Shown: positions 5,011-10,935 of the stretch, one piece after another
Numbering within the stretch: position 1 is the first letter of the stretch
Layout of the letters: every line of letters begins with the position of its first letter
NCBI GenBank assembly: GCA_964451095.1
Contig: CAYVGI010000158.1
Coordinates: 1 to 10,935 of the forward strand
Direction of reading: 5' to 3'
DNA: 10,935 bases
DNA from: DAOTTY01 sp964451095
GTDB lineage: Bacteria > Chloroflexota > Anaerolineae > Aggregatilineales > Phototrophicaceae
Made by a program: the position numbers and the translations under genes
The notes under the pieces: generated by a model
Databases searched by the model: none
The model's input: the letters and a program-made list of their open reading frames with translations, nothing else
Told to the model about the DNA's origin: nothing

Positions 5011-5541
5011 ATGAATGTCTTCGGCATAGGCGGTTGGGAACTGGTACTGGTGCTGTTGATTATGCTCATCGTCGCCGGACCCAAACGCATGGCACAGTGG
5101 GCATACACGCTAGGGACGTGGACAGCGAAGCTGCGCGTGATGTGGGAAGAAGTGGCAGAGTCTTTGCAGAAGGAACTGGACGAGTCTGGCGTCAATGTAG
5201 AGGTGCCGCGCACCCCACCCACCCGCCAGAGCATCCAGCGCAGCATTGAGCAGTACGGCAAAGACCTGATGGAAAGCGCTGGCAACCCACAGGACGAACT
5301 CAAGAAGATTGGCGATGACCTGAAAGGCGTGGGGCAGCAGGTCAAAGGCGAGGTTGACGGGCTAGACCGCGACGTGCGCTCGTCTACGAAGGTGCCTGCC
5401 AAGCAAAACGGTGCCAAGCAGCCCGTGAAGGCAGGGGAAACCGCCCCAGACAACACACAAAATAGTGCTCAAGATACTTCTTCTAACCCTGATAGCGGCA
5501 GTGAAAATAATGCTGATTTTGGAACGTGGGGGGGGCAGTAA
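5011..5541 (+). CDS. tatB: Sec-independent protein translocase TatB-like (TatA/B family)
   Basis: A component of the twin-arginine translocase, which exports folded proteins across the cytoplasmic membrane. The N-terminus FGIGGWELVLVLLIMLIVAGPKRM shows the short membrane helix (about residues 8-23), the TatB-type glutamate (E10) and the Gly-Pro hinge (GPKR). These are followed by an amphipathic helix (about 27-57). The rest is a long polar tail, with possible coiled-coil character around 65-120 and a disordered S/N/D-rich end. The E and GP features favour TatB over TatA, but bacteria with TatA/C only use similar proteins, so A versus B is not certain. The ATG has GAGGA ten nt upstream, overlapping the end of nusB. 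The final codons run through a G8 tract (5528-5535), a possible frameshift-prone site. tatC follows after 3 nt. Confidence 0.85.
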   Translation: MNVFGIGGWELVLVLLIMLIVAGPKRMAQWAYTLGTWTAKLRVMWEEVAESLQKELDESGVNVEVPRTPPTRQSIQRSIEQYGKDLMESAGNPQDELKKIGDDLKGVGQQVKGEVDGLDRDVRSSTKVPAKQNGAKQPVKAGETAPDNTQNSAQDTSSNPDSGSENNADFGTWGGQ

Positions 5542-5544
5542 ACT

Positions 5545-6375
5545 ATGCCAGCGGTTAGGCGCATCGCCACAGAGGCAGAACCACCCGAAGAGGAGTTCCT
5601 GCCGGAGGAGGACGGTCATGGGGGTCGGATGGGCTTCTTTGACCACCTCAACGAACTGCGCAAGCGCATCACGCGGGCGTTTATCGGCATTGTCATTGGC
5701 ACAGGCATTGGTGCCGTATTTGCAGAACCTGTGCTGGCGTACCTGGGACGCCCCTATCTCACGCTGAACGAGGGGCAGCAGTTCCTCGTCTTCGACGTGA
5801 CCGGGTCGGTGGTGGCGTACTTCCGGGTGGCGCTGCTCATCGGTGCGATTTTGGCGGTGCCTATCGTGACATACCAGGTCACCATGTTTATCATCCCGGC
5901 AATGACAAAAAAGGAACGCCGCTTCTTCCGGCTGGCGATGCCTGCCGTGTTCTTGCTGTTTTTGCTGGGTGTGCTGTTCGCATGGTTCGTCATGATCCCG
6001 CCCGCGCTGCGCTTTCTGGAGGGCTTCCAGAACGAGTTGTTCCGCACGGAGTGGGAGGCGAGCCGTTACATCAACTTTGTGACGACGCTGCTGTTCTGGA
6101 TGGGCGTGGCCTTCGAGACGCCGTTGGTGCTGTTTGTGCTGTCGCTGCTGGGCTTCGTCACGCCAGGACCGCTCATCAAGAACTGGCGCCTTGCAATTGT
6201 AATCGCAGCGGTCGCTTCCGCAATGATCACACCCACGGTTGACCCGGTGAATATGTCGCTGGTGATGGGACCGCTGTTGGTGCTCTACGGCATCAGTATT
6301 GTGCTGGTGTTCTTTGGCACGCGCATCTTCCGGCGGGGTAACGCGCTGCCCAAACCCAAACGCCGCACCAAGTAG
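5545..6375 (+). CDS. tatC: Twin-arginine translocase subunit TatC
   Basis: TatC is the membrane receptor for twin-arginine signal peptides. The 276-aa protein shows the expected signatures. FFDHLNELRKRI (31-42) is the cytoplasmic N-terminal signal-binding motif with E37 and R39. After IIPAMTKKERR comes the conserved loop glutamate E124. FETP with E191 lies in the membrane region, and TPTVDP with D233 in the last loop. Six hydrophobic segments lie near 43-65, 90-115, 130-152, 175-203, 213-228 and 238-258. An acidic 28-residue N-terminal extension precedes the usual start. An internal ATG at residue 29 is a possible alternative, but the upstream ATG sits 3 nt after the tatB-like stop with a G-rich tract before it. 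Located directly with its partner subunit. Confidence 0.95.
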   Translation: MPAVRRIATEAEPPEEEFLPEEDGHGGRMGFFDHLNELRKRITRAFIGIVIGTGIGAVFAEPVLAYLGRPYLTLNEGQQFLVFDVTGSVVAYFRVALLIGAILAVPIVTYQVTMFIIPAMTKKERRFFRLAMPAVFLLFLLGVLFAWFVMIPPALRFLEGFQNELFRTEWEASRYINFVTTLLFWMGVAFETPLVLFVLSLLGFVTPGPLIKNWRLAIVIAAVASAMITPTVDPVNMSLVMGPLLVLYGISIVLVFFGTRIFRRGNALPKPKRRTK

Positions 6376-6383
6376 GCAAACGG

Positions 6384-7271
6384 ATGCGGTGGGCGTTCTT
6401 GCGGCGGGCGGTGCTCACGCTGCTGATTGTTTTGCTGGGTGTGCTGCTCGTCACCCCGGTGATACTCGGCTTTTCAATGGCGTATTCGCTCACGAACAAC
6501 ACGTGTGTCTCGCCGCAACCCACGCTAGAGGGTTACAACCTGATCGGCGAGGAGGTCACGTTCCCGTCCGGCGAGCTAACCCTAACCGCCTACTTCATCC
6601 CAGGCGACACAGATGGCACGGTGATCGTCGCCCCTGCCTGGAACCACGACCATAACGGGCAACTGGACTATGCCGCCATGCTCAACGAGGTCGGGTTAAA
6701 CGTGCTGGTGATGGGGTCTCGGCTGTGCGTCGGAGAGCCATCCACGCTGGGCTACCGCGAGGGCGACGACGTAAGCGCCGCCTACGCCTATCTCATCACC
6801 CGCGACGAGGTTGACCCCACACGAGTATCGGCACATGGTTTCTCCGCAGGCGGGGCAGCGGCACTGTTTAGTGCAGCACGCACGCCGGAAATCCGTGCGG
6901 TGAGCGCGATGGGCAACTACCACGACTTTGAGCGCAGTATGGGCGTGGGCAGCGGCGACCTGTCACTCGTCGCCCAGTTGACCGTGTTTGGGGTGCGCTG
7001 GGGCTACCGTGCGGGTACTGGGCTACCCGTTAGCGTGCTCAAGGCGACAGATGCGGTTGAGCAGATCAACCCGCGCCCAATGCTGTTCGTGTATGGCACA
7101 CTAGAACCGACCATCGACGGGCACGAACTGCTCGCCCGTGCGGAAAACGGTACGCTGTGGGAAGTTGAGGGCGTCGGGCACGGTGGGTACATCCAGGCAT
7201 ACCCAGAGGAAGCGCGTGAGATTATCGGCGGCTTCCACCTGGATGTGCTGCTAGACGATGCCACCCCATGA
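6384..7271 (+). CDS. Membrane-anchored alpha/beta hydrolase
   Basis: A 295-aa serine hydrolase-like protein with one N-terminal hydrophobic segment (about residues 9-33), a signal anchor or uncleaved signal peptide that would place the enzyme on the outer face of the membrane. Nucleophile elbow HGFSAGG (151-157) carries S154, and GVGHGGY (263-269) supplies H266. The acid is probably D245 or E241 in the FVYGTLEPTIDGHEL stretch, where the family usually has G.xD. The order strand-elbow-acid-His matches the fold, and the length fits small dipeptidyl-peptidase-like or esterase-like hydrolases. The substrate is unknown. It starts 8 nt after tatC with a weak ribosome site (TAGG), consistent with translational coupling. 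No twin-arginine motif is seen at its N-terminus (RR at 7-8 lacks the FLK context), so location beside tat does not by itself make it a Tat substrate. Confidence 0.85.
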   Translation: MRWAFLRRAVLTLLIVLLGVLLVTPVILGFSMAYSLTNNTCVSPQPTLEGYNLIGEEVTFPSGELTLTAYFIPGDTDGTVIVAPAWNHDHNGQLDYAAMLNEVGLNVLVMGSRLCVGEPSTLGYREGDDVSAAYAYLITRDEVDPTRVSAHGFSAGGAAALFSAARTPEIRAVSAMGNYHDFERSMGVGSGDLSLVAQLTVFGVRWGYRAGTGLPVSVLKATDAVEQINPRPMLFVYGTLEPTIDGHELLARAENGTLWEVEGVGHGGYIQAYPEEAREIIGGFHLDVLLDDATP

Positions 7272-7300
7272 GAACAAGAACAAAATTCATTGGAGCAACA

Positions 7301-7667
7301 ATGACGGCGAATCCGCAGATTAATGACCGCATGACCGAGGCAGAGTACCTCGCATTCGAGCGTGCCAGCGACACCCGGCACGAATATCTAGATGGCGTCA
7401 TTTTCATGATGGCAGGCGCAGCCCGCCGTCATGTGCTCATCACCGGGAACACGTTTGCGTCCCTGCACTGTGAACTCCGCGGGCGGAACTGTGAAGTTTA
7501 TAGCAACAATATGCGTGTGAAGCTGCCCTCCCCCAGCACGTTCGCCTACCCAGATGTTGCCGTCGTGTGCGGAACTGGCATCCATCTCTTGCACATTTGC
7601 GCTGGCAGATGTCTACGAGCGCATCGCCTGGGAAGCAAAACAACCCACTGCGGACGACATGGAGTAA
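7301..7667 (+). pseudogene. Uma2-family (DUF820) gene broken by an internal deletion and frameshift
   Basis: The first 91 codons match the N-terminal half of Uma2-family PD-(D/E)XK nuclease-like proteins: MTEAEYLAFERASDTRHEY, then YLDGVIFMMAGA, then FAYPDVAVVCG. At about 7572 the frame changes. In frame 3 (7572-7667) 31 codons give the family C-terminus (ELASISCTFALADVYERI). The segment normally between them, about 70 residues with the catalytic E..SPST and the downstream K, is missing. Uma2 proteins are usually about 190 aa, and only about 120 codons remain. In the original frame the ORF runs on to 7693 as nonsense. The chosen start at 7301 has GGAG five nt upstream. An earlier ATG at 7268 overlaps the hydrolase stop. 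The stop of the remnant lies 3 nt before the next gene, so the former operon arrangement persists. Confidence 0.8.
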
Positions 7668-7670
7668 CCA

Positions 7671-9077
7671 ATGCGCTTCTTCCGCCGCAATAAATCACCG
7701 CGCCTGCTCATCATCGGGTTAGACTGCACGCCACCGGATTTTGTGTTCGACCAGTTCCGTGACGACATGCCCACCCTGCGCCACCTGACGGACAACGGCA
7801 CGTGGGGCACGCTCACCTCGTCAATCCCGTGCATTACGGTGCCAGCATGGGCAAGCATGACCAGCAGCAAAGACCCTGGCACACTAGGGGTGTACGGCTT
7901 CCGCAACCGGGCAGACTACAGCTACGACAAGCTGTTTGTGGCAGACGCCAGCGCCATCAAGGTACCGCGCCTGTGGGATGTGCTGAGCGCAGCGGGCAAG
8001 CAAAACATGATCGTCGGCGTGCCGCAAACGTACCCGGTGCGCCCACTAAACGGGCACCTCGTGAGCGGGTTCCTGGCACCGGGCACAGGCAGCGCGTTCA
8101 CCTACCCTGCCATCTTCAAAAGCGAAGTGCTTAAGCACTACCCGAACTACGCATTTGACGTGAAGGGCTTCCGCACAGACGACAAAGCGTGGCTGCGCAC
8201 GCAACTGAGCGACCTGACCGAAATGCAGTTTGGGCTGCTGAAGCACGCGCTGGGCAGCAAACCGTGGGACTTTGCCATGTTTGTCAACATCGGCACAGAC
8301 CGGGTGCATCACGGCTTTTGGCGCTACCATGACCCGCAGCACCGCCTACACGAACCGGGCAACCCGTTCCAGCACACCATCCGGGACTATTACAAGCAGG
8401 TGGACGCCCATATCGCGGATGTACTGAGTGTGGTCGACGACGATGTAACGGTTTTGGTGGTGAGCGACCACGGTGTAGCACGCATGGATGGCGGCATTTG
8501 CATCAATGAGTGGCTGTGGCGCAACGGTTGGCTAGCACTGCACAACGCCCCGCCAGAGGGCACCCTGACGAAGTTTGAGAACGTGTCTGTAGATTGGGCA
8601 AACACCCGCGCTTGGAGCACGGGCGGCTACTATGGGCGCGTGTTCCTGAATGTACAGGAGCGTGAACCCAATGGCACCATCCCGCAGGGTGCCTACGAGG
8701 AAACCCGCGACGAACTGGCAGCGGCACTCGCTGCCATCCCCGCACCGGACGGCACGCCGCTTAACACGACGGTCTACAAACCGGGCGACATCTACCAACA
8801 GACGAACAACGTGCCACCCGACTTAATGGTCTACTTTGGCGACTTACACTGGCGCTGTGTGGGCAGTTTTGGGCATGAGGGCGTGTACACACTCGAAAAC
8901 GACACCGGTCCTGACGACGCCAACCACTCCCCGGAGGGCATGTTTTTGCTTTATGAGCCGGGGCGAAGCGGGCGCGGGCAGGTGGCAACGCACCAACTGA
9001 TGGACATCGCGCCGACGGTGTTGCAGCGCATGGGGGTGTCTATCCCGCCGGAGATGCAGGGGCGTGTGATCGAGTAG
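7671..9077 (+). CDS. Alkaline-phosphatase-superfamily hydrolase (type I phosphodiesterase-like)
   Basis: A 468-aa two-metal phosphohydrolase of the phosphodiesterase/nucleotide pyrophosphatase branch. The full metal set is visible: D18 in LIIGLDCTPP, nucleophile T56 in CITVPAW, D210 and H214 in DRVHHGFW, D266-H267 in VVSDHG and H419 in NHSPEG. The order and spacing match the superfamily. No signal peptide or membrane segment is seen, so it is probably cytoplasmic, unlike classical PhoA. Close relatives in Chloroflexota are annotated only as 'alkaline phosphatase family protein'. Substrates could be nucleotide or phosphodiester compounds. The ATG has GGAG six nt upstream, within the end of the Uma2 remnant, so translation was probably coupled to it. 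Last gene of the nusB-tat operon. It ends inside an inverted repeat shared with the convergent recombinase gene. Confidence 0.9.
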   Translation: MRFFRRNKSPRLLIIGLDCTPPDFVFDQFRDDMPTLRHLTDNGTWGTLTSSIPCITVPAWASMTSSKDPGTLGVYGFRNRADYSYDKLFVADASAIKVPRLWDVLSAAGKQNMIVGVPQTYPVRPLNGHLVSGFLAPGTGSAFTYPAIFKSEVLKHYPNYAFDVKGFRTDDKAWLRTQLSDLTEMQFGLLKHALGSKPWDFAMFVNIGTDRVHHGFWRYHDPQHRLHEPGNPFQHTIRDYYKQVDAHIADVLSVVDDDVTVLVVSDHGVARMDGGICINEWLWRNGWLALHNAPPEGTLTKFENVSVDWANTRAWSTGGYYGRVFLNVQEREPNGTIPQGAYEETRDELAAALAAIPAPDGTPLNTTVYKPGDIYQQTNNVPPDLMVYFGDLHWRCVGSFGHEGVYTLENDTGPDDANHSPEGMFLLYEPGRSGRGQVATHQLMDIAPTVLQRMGVSIPPEMQGRVIE

Positions 9078-9091
9078 CCGGGGCTACTCGA
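9070..9091. terminator. Perfect inverted repeat joining two convergent stop codons
   Basis: CGAGTAGCC and GGCTACTCG, flanked by T and A, form a 10-bp inverted repeat with a two-base centre. Sterically this means about 8 bp with a small loop. It contains both TAG stops, that of the phosphodiesterase-like gene on plus and that of the recombinase on minus, and the last Glu codon of each. With only 6 nt between the genes it could act as a bidirectional transcription end or block antisense read-through. Neither side has a good U-tract. Confidence 0.55.
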
Positions 9092-10151
9092 CATCCACGC
9101 TGAACCAGGACATATCATCGTCCTCGTCGTCCAGCCCCAGCACGTCGCTCATCATCAACGCGCCCTCGTTCACCTGCGGCAGCTTGCTCAGGTAGCGCTC
9201 GGTTACAGCGACGTTGCTGTGGCGCAGCAGTTGGCTGATCTTGTCAATCGGCACGCCGTTTTCTTGCAGGGCACCTGCCACACTGCGGCGCAGGTCGTGT
9301 GGCGCGACGCTGCCTACCCCTGCCATGAGCGCGGCGTCGTTCACAATCACCCAGATGCTGTCCGTGCTTAGCCCCTGCCTGCCAATCCTGCCGCCCTTCC
9401 ACAGCCGCCGGATGAGGTGGGTCTGCGGGTAAAACCCGTACTTGCTGCCCCTTATCGCGCCCTGCCACTGTTGCAGCCGACTTGCCACCGGGCGCGGCAC
9501 GTCGATGACAGCGGTCTTTTTGCCCTTGCCGTGCACACGCAGCACCATGCGGTCATTCTGGATGCTGAGGTCTTCCCAGCGGGCGTTAGACAATTCCTCG
9601 CGGCGCAGCGCCATCGTACACAAGATGGACACAATAACCTCGTTGCGCATTGCCTGGTTGTCGCTGGTGGCGATGCGCCCGGCAGCGCTCATCACCTCAC
9701 GCAGTTGGCGTGGGCTAAGCCAGCGACCAGGGCGCTGCCCCTCCTCTGCGCGTGGGGGGCGCACCCGTGCCAGCGCTGCCGCCGTCTCATAGGGAATCCA
9801 ATCGCCTTCTGCCAGCAAGTCTGCCAGCGTGACGATGGAGGCGCGTGCTTGCCCCAGCGCCTGCTTGCCCTGCCCCTCGCGCATTAGCGTGCCCAGCCAC
9901 GCCCGCATCATCTGCGCATTGAGCACAACACGCAGTGTTTCGATGGGCAGCATTTCCATACGGCGCACGCGTGCTTCGCGCTCCGTGGGCTTCATACCTG
10001 CGAGATCGACCAGGTAGCGATCAATCCAGCGGTAGTAAGCACGCTCTGTGTGGCGGCTGCTGGCACGCCCCGGCAGCGCTGTCGTCAGGTTGAATATCAG
10101 CGCATCGGAGTGAACAATGTCTTGTGGGGTATAGTTGATTATGTCGCTCAT
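9084..10151 (-). CDS. Tyrosine recombinase (phage integrase / XerC-D family)
   Basis: A 355-aa site-specific recombinase that would cut and join DNA through a phosphotyrosine. All catalytic positions are visible: R183 in MALRREEL, K209 in HGKGKK, H285..R288 in HDLRRS, H311 in LLRHSN and nucleophile Y320 in TERY, nine residues after H311 as usual. Residues about 20-125 form a SAM-like N-terminal DNA-binding domain. The C-terminus ends in an acidic tail (GLDDEDDDMSW). The ATG at 10151 was chosen over an in-frame start at 10232 because a TATAAT box lies seven bases upstream of it, so a longer protein could not come from that promoter. No excisionase, phage or transposon genes and no obvious att site flank it. 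It may be a lone integrase, a remnant or a chromosomal recombinase. Confidence 0.9.
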   Translation of the reverse strand: MSDIINYTPQDIVHSDALIFNLTTALPGRASSRHTERAYYRWIDRYLVDLAGMKPTEREARVRRMEMLPIETLRVVLNAQMMRAWLGTLMREGQGKQALGQARASIVTLADLLAEGDWIPYETAAALARVRPPRAEEGQRPGRWLSPRQLREVMSAAGRIATSDNQAMRNEVIVSILCTMALRREELSNARWEDLSIQNDRMVLRVHGKGKKTAVIDVPRPVASRLQQWQGAIRGSKYGFYPQTHLIRRLWKGGRIGRQGLSTDSIWVIVNDAALMAGVGSVAPHDLRRSVAGALQENGVPIDKISQLLRHSNVAVTERYLSKLPQVNEGALMMSDVLGLDDEDDDMSWFSVDVE

Positions 10152-10158
10152 GTGTTCA

Positions 10159-10167
10159 ATTATAACA
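10159..10167 (-). promoter_or_regulatory. Extended -10 promoter giving a leaderless recombinase mRNA
   Basis: On the minus strand TGTTATAAT is a perfect extended -10 (TGnTATAAT). Seven bases separate it from the recombinase ATG, so transcription should begin at or within one base of the start codon. No Shine-Dalgarno and no strong -35 are seen, consistent with an extended -10 promoter and leaderless translation. Confidence 0.65.
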
Positions 10168-10225
10168 GATGGTGACATCCCGCACAGATCACAAACGCCC
10201 CACAAACGACGTAAGAGCACGCCGC

Positions 10226-10254
10226 GTGACAATGTCTACATGTTGTGCTATATT
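10226..10254 (+). promoter_or_regulatory. Promoter of the OsmC-family gene
   Basis: GTGACA (10226-10231), a 17-nt spacer, then TATATT (10249-10254) with TGC in front: five of six matches in each box plus an extended -10. It lies 26 nt upstream of the ATG. It is divergent from the recombinase promoter, about 60 bp away. No inverted repeat suggestive of an OhrR or PerR operator is obvious here. Confidence 0.65.
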
Positions 10255-10280
10255 TCACAAAACCAGAAAGGAACGTGCAT

Positions 10281-10703
10281 ATGGCAGAGGCAAAGATCAC
10301 CTGGGTACAGGGCACGCAGTTCGTCGGCACAGACAGTACCAATCACTCCGTCGTGATTTCCAGCAAAGACGAGGGCATCGGCATGAAGCCCAACGAACTC
10401 ATGCTCGCCGCGCTGGGCAGTTGCACCGCCTATGACGTGGTGGGCATCCTGGAAAAGAAGCGGCTGAAGATAGAACACCTGGAAGTGATGGTCACGGCTG
10501 AGCAGGACGAAGACCCGCCGTGGACGTTCCGCAAGTTCCATGTGCACTACGTGGTAAAGGGCGAGAACATCCCGGAGAAGGACGTCGCCAAGGCGATTGA
10601 ACTCTCCGAGACCAAGTACTGCTCTGTTTCCAACACGCTCAAGCTCGCCGCAGATATCACCTTCGACTTCGAGATCATCGAGACGGCACCGCAACCGTCC
10701 TAG
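10281..10703 (+). CDS. OsmC/Ohr family protein (thiol peroxidase type)
   Basis: A 140-aa protein of the OsmC family, which reduces organic hydroperoxides using two cysteines. Visible are the first cysteine in MLAALGSCTAYDVVGIL (C48) and the second in ETKYCSVSNTL (C114). N38-E39 lies upstream of the first cysteine in the KPNELMLAALG helix entry. The P.F.....H......V.G.......A..AI.LSETKYCSV pattern is typical of the YhfA-like OsmC subgroup rather than Ohr proper. The ATG at 10281 has AAAGGA eight nt upstream. A longer in-frame start at 10245 lies inside the promoter and is unlikely. Monocistronic, with its own promoter. The EamA remnant converges on its 3' end 24 nt away. Confidence 0.92.
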   Translation: MAEAKITWVQGTQFVGTDSTNHSVVISSKDEGIGMKPNELMLAALGSCTAYDVVGILEKKRLKIEHLEVMVTAEQDEDPPWTFRKFHVHYVVKGENIPEKDVAKAIELSETKYCSVSNTLKLAADITFDFEIIETAPQPS

Positions 10704-10727
10704 CATGTTCACCGGGGCGGCGGGCGC

Positions 10728-10925
10728 TCACTTGCTGAGGTTCGCTAGCCCCACCCCCACCAGAATAACAACAGATCCAATCACGGGCGCGATGCCGGGG
10801 TTTTCTCTCAGCCACAGCGCCGCCACCAATGCCGCGCCCACGGGAATGACCATGTTCGTCAGGCTAACCATCGTCGCGGAGATGTGCCCCAGCGCGTAAT
10901 TAAACGAGGTGTGTGTAACTCGACT
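10728..10925 (-). pseudogene. EamA/DMT-family transporter, C-terminal piece with in-frame stop
   Basis: The last 65 codons of a drug/metabolite transporter-like gene: FNYALGHISATMVSLTNMVIPVGAALVAALW, then LREN, then APVIGSVVILVGVGLANLSK. This corresponds to the last three or so membrane helices of the second EamA domain, with the conserved P in the penultimate pair and the E after the helix. Full proteins are about 290 aa. In the same frame TAA occurs at 10926-10928, just before the window edge and close to where homology should continue. No start codon with a ribosome site is seen. The gene is therefore either broken by mutation or frameshift, or the terminal bases are unreliable. It is convergent with the OsmC-family gene. 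Confidence 0.6.
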
Positions 10926-10935
10926 TTATCCATTT

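Noticed and set aside
4821..5456. 211-codon minus-strand ORF opposite nusB and the tatB-like gene
   Set aside because: Serine-rich antisense shadow of acidic GAN/GAR codons. The plus strand carries clear NusB and Tat motifs.
7268..7300. ATGA overlap start for the Uma2-family remnant
   Set aside because: The GGAG five bases before 7301 and the usual family N-terminus favour the later ATG.
8046..8342. 98-codon minus-strand ORF inside the phosphodiesterase-like gene
   Set aside because: Antisense to strongly conserved metal-binding motifs, with no ribosome site.
9417..9887. 156-codon plus-strand ORF opposite the recombinase
   Set aside because: The minus strand encodes a recombinase with all catalytic residues. 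This frame has no recognisable domain.
10152..10232. 27-residue N-terminal extension of the recombinase
   Set aside because: The extended -10 box lies inside it, and no ribosome site precedes the upstream ATG.
10245..10280. Longer N-terminus of the OsmC-family protein
   Set aside because: This start lies within the -10 region of the likely promoter. AAAGGA fits the ATG at 10281.
1..10935. CRISPR array, rRNA or tRNA genes
   Set aside because: No regularly spaced repeats and no cloverleaf or rRNA-like segments were recognised on either strand by eye.

Overview
This window of about 10.9 kb looks like chromosomal DNA from a free-living bacterium. It is moderately GC-rich. The gene mix suggests Chloroflexota, probably Anaerolineae-like: a Uma2-family gene, a type I phosphodiesterase-like 'alkaline phosphatase family' enzyme, a two-domain GNAT next to an ABC-2 exporter, small charged hypothetical proteins, and AAGGA-type ribosome sites. 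That assignment is inference from gene content. No rRNA, tRNA or marker protein confirms it.

Left part (1-2930, minus strand): a three-gene operon read right to left, ABC-2 exporter ATPase, two-domain GNAT acetyltransferase, ABC-2 permease. The permease runs off the left edge. The two transporter subunits have nearly identical ribosome-binding leaders (15 of 17 bases). A GC-rich hairpin lies between the ATPase and GNAT genes.

Middle (2930-4400, minus strand): low gene density. Two small paralogous proteins (66 and 82 aa) share an 'AQELQ...KLG' core. Two shorter ORFs (35 and 30 aa) also have AAGGA ribosome sites. Three U-tract terminators are visible on the minus strand (2934-2972, 3915-3949, 4028-4055). 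A TTGACA promoter whose -35 overlaps a perfect 16-bp palindrome (4280-4295) starts a short transcript toward the tandem terminators. This is the least explained part of the window.

Right-centre (4408-9077, plus strand): a tightly packed operon of nusB, a TatB-like gene, tatC, a membrane-anchored alpha/beta hydrolase, a Uma2-family gene broken by an internal deletion, and an alkaline-phosphatase-superfamily hydrolase. Gaps are 3-29 nt. It couples a transcription antitermination factor to the twin-arginine export machinery, followed by two metabolic hydrolases.

Right end (9084-10935): a tyrosine recombinase with the full catalytic set lies convergent to that operon. The two stop codons sit in one perfect inverted repeat. 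The recombinase appears to be transcribed leaderless from an extended -10 promoter. Divergent from it is an OsmC/Ohr-family gene with a good promoter. The window ends in the last 65 codons of an EamA transporter gene on the minus strand, interrupted by an in-frame stop.
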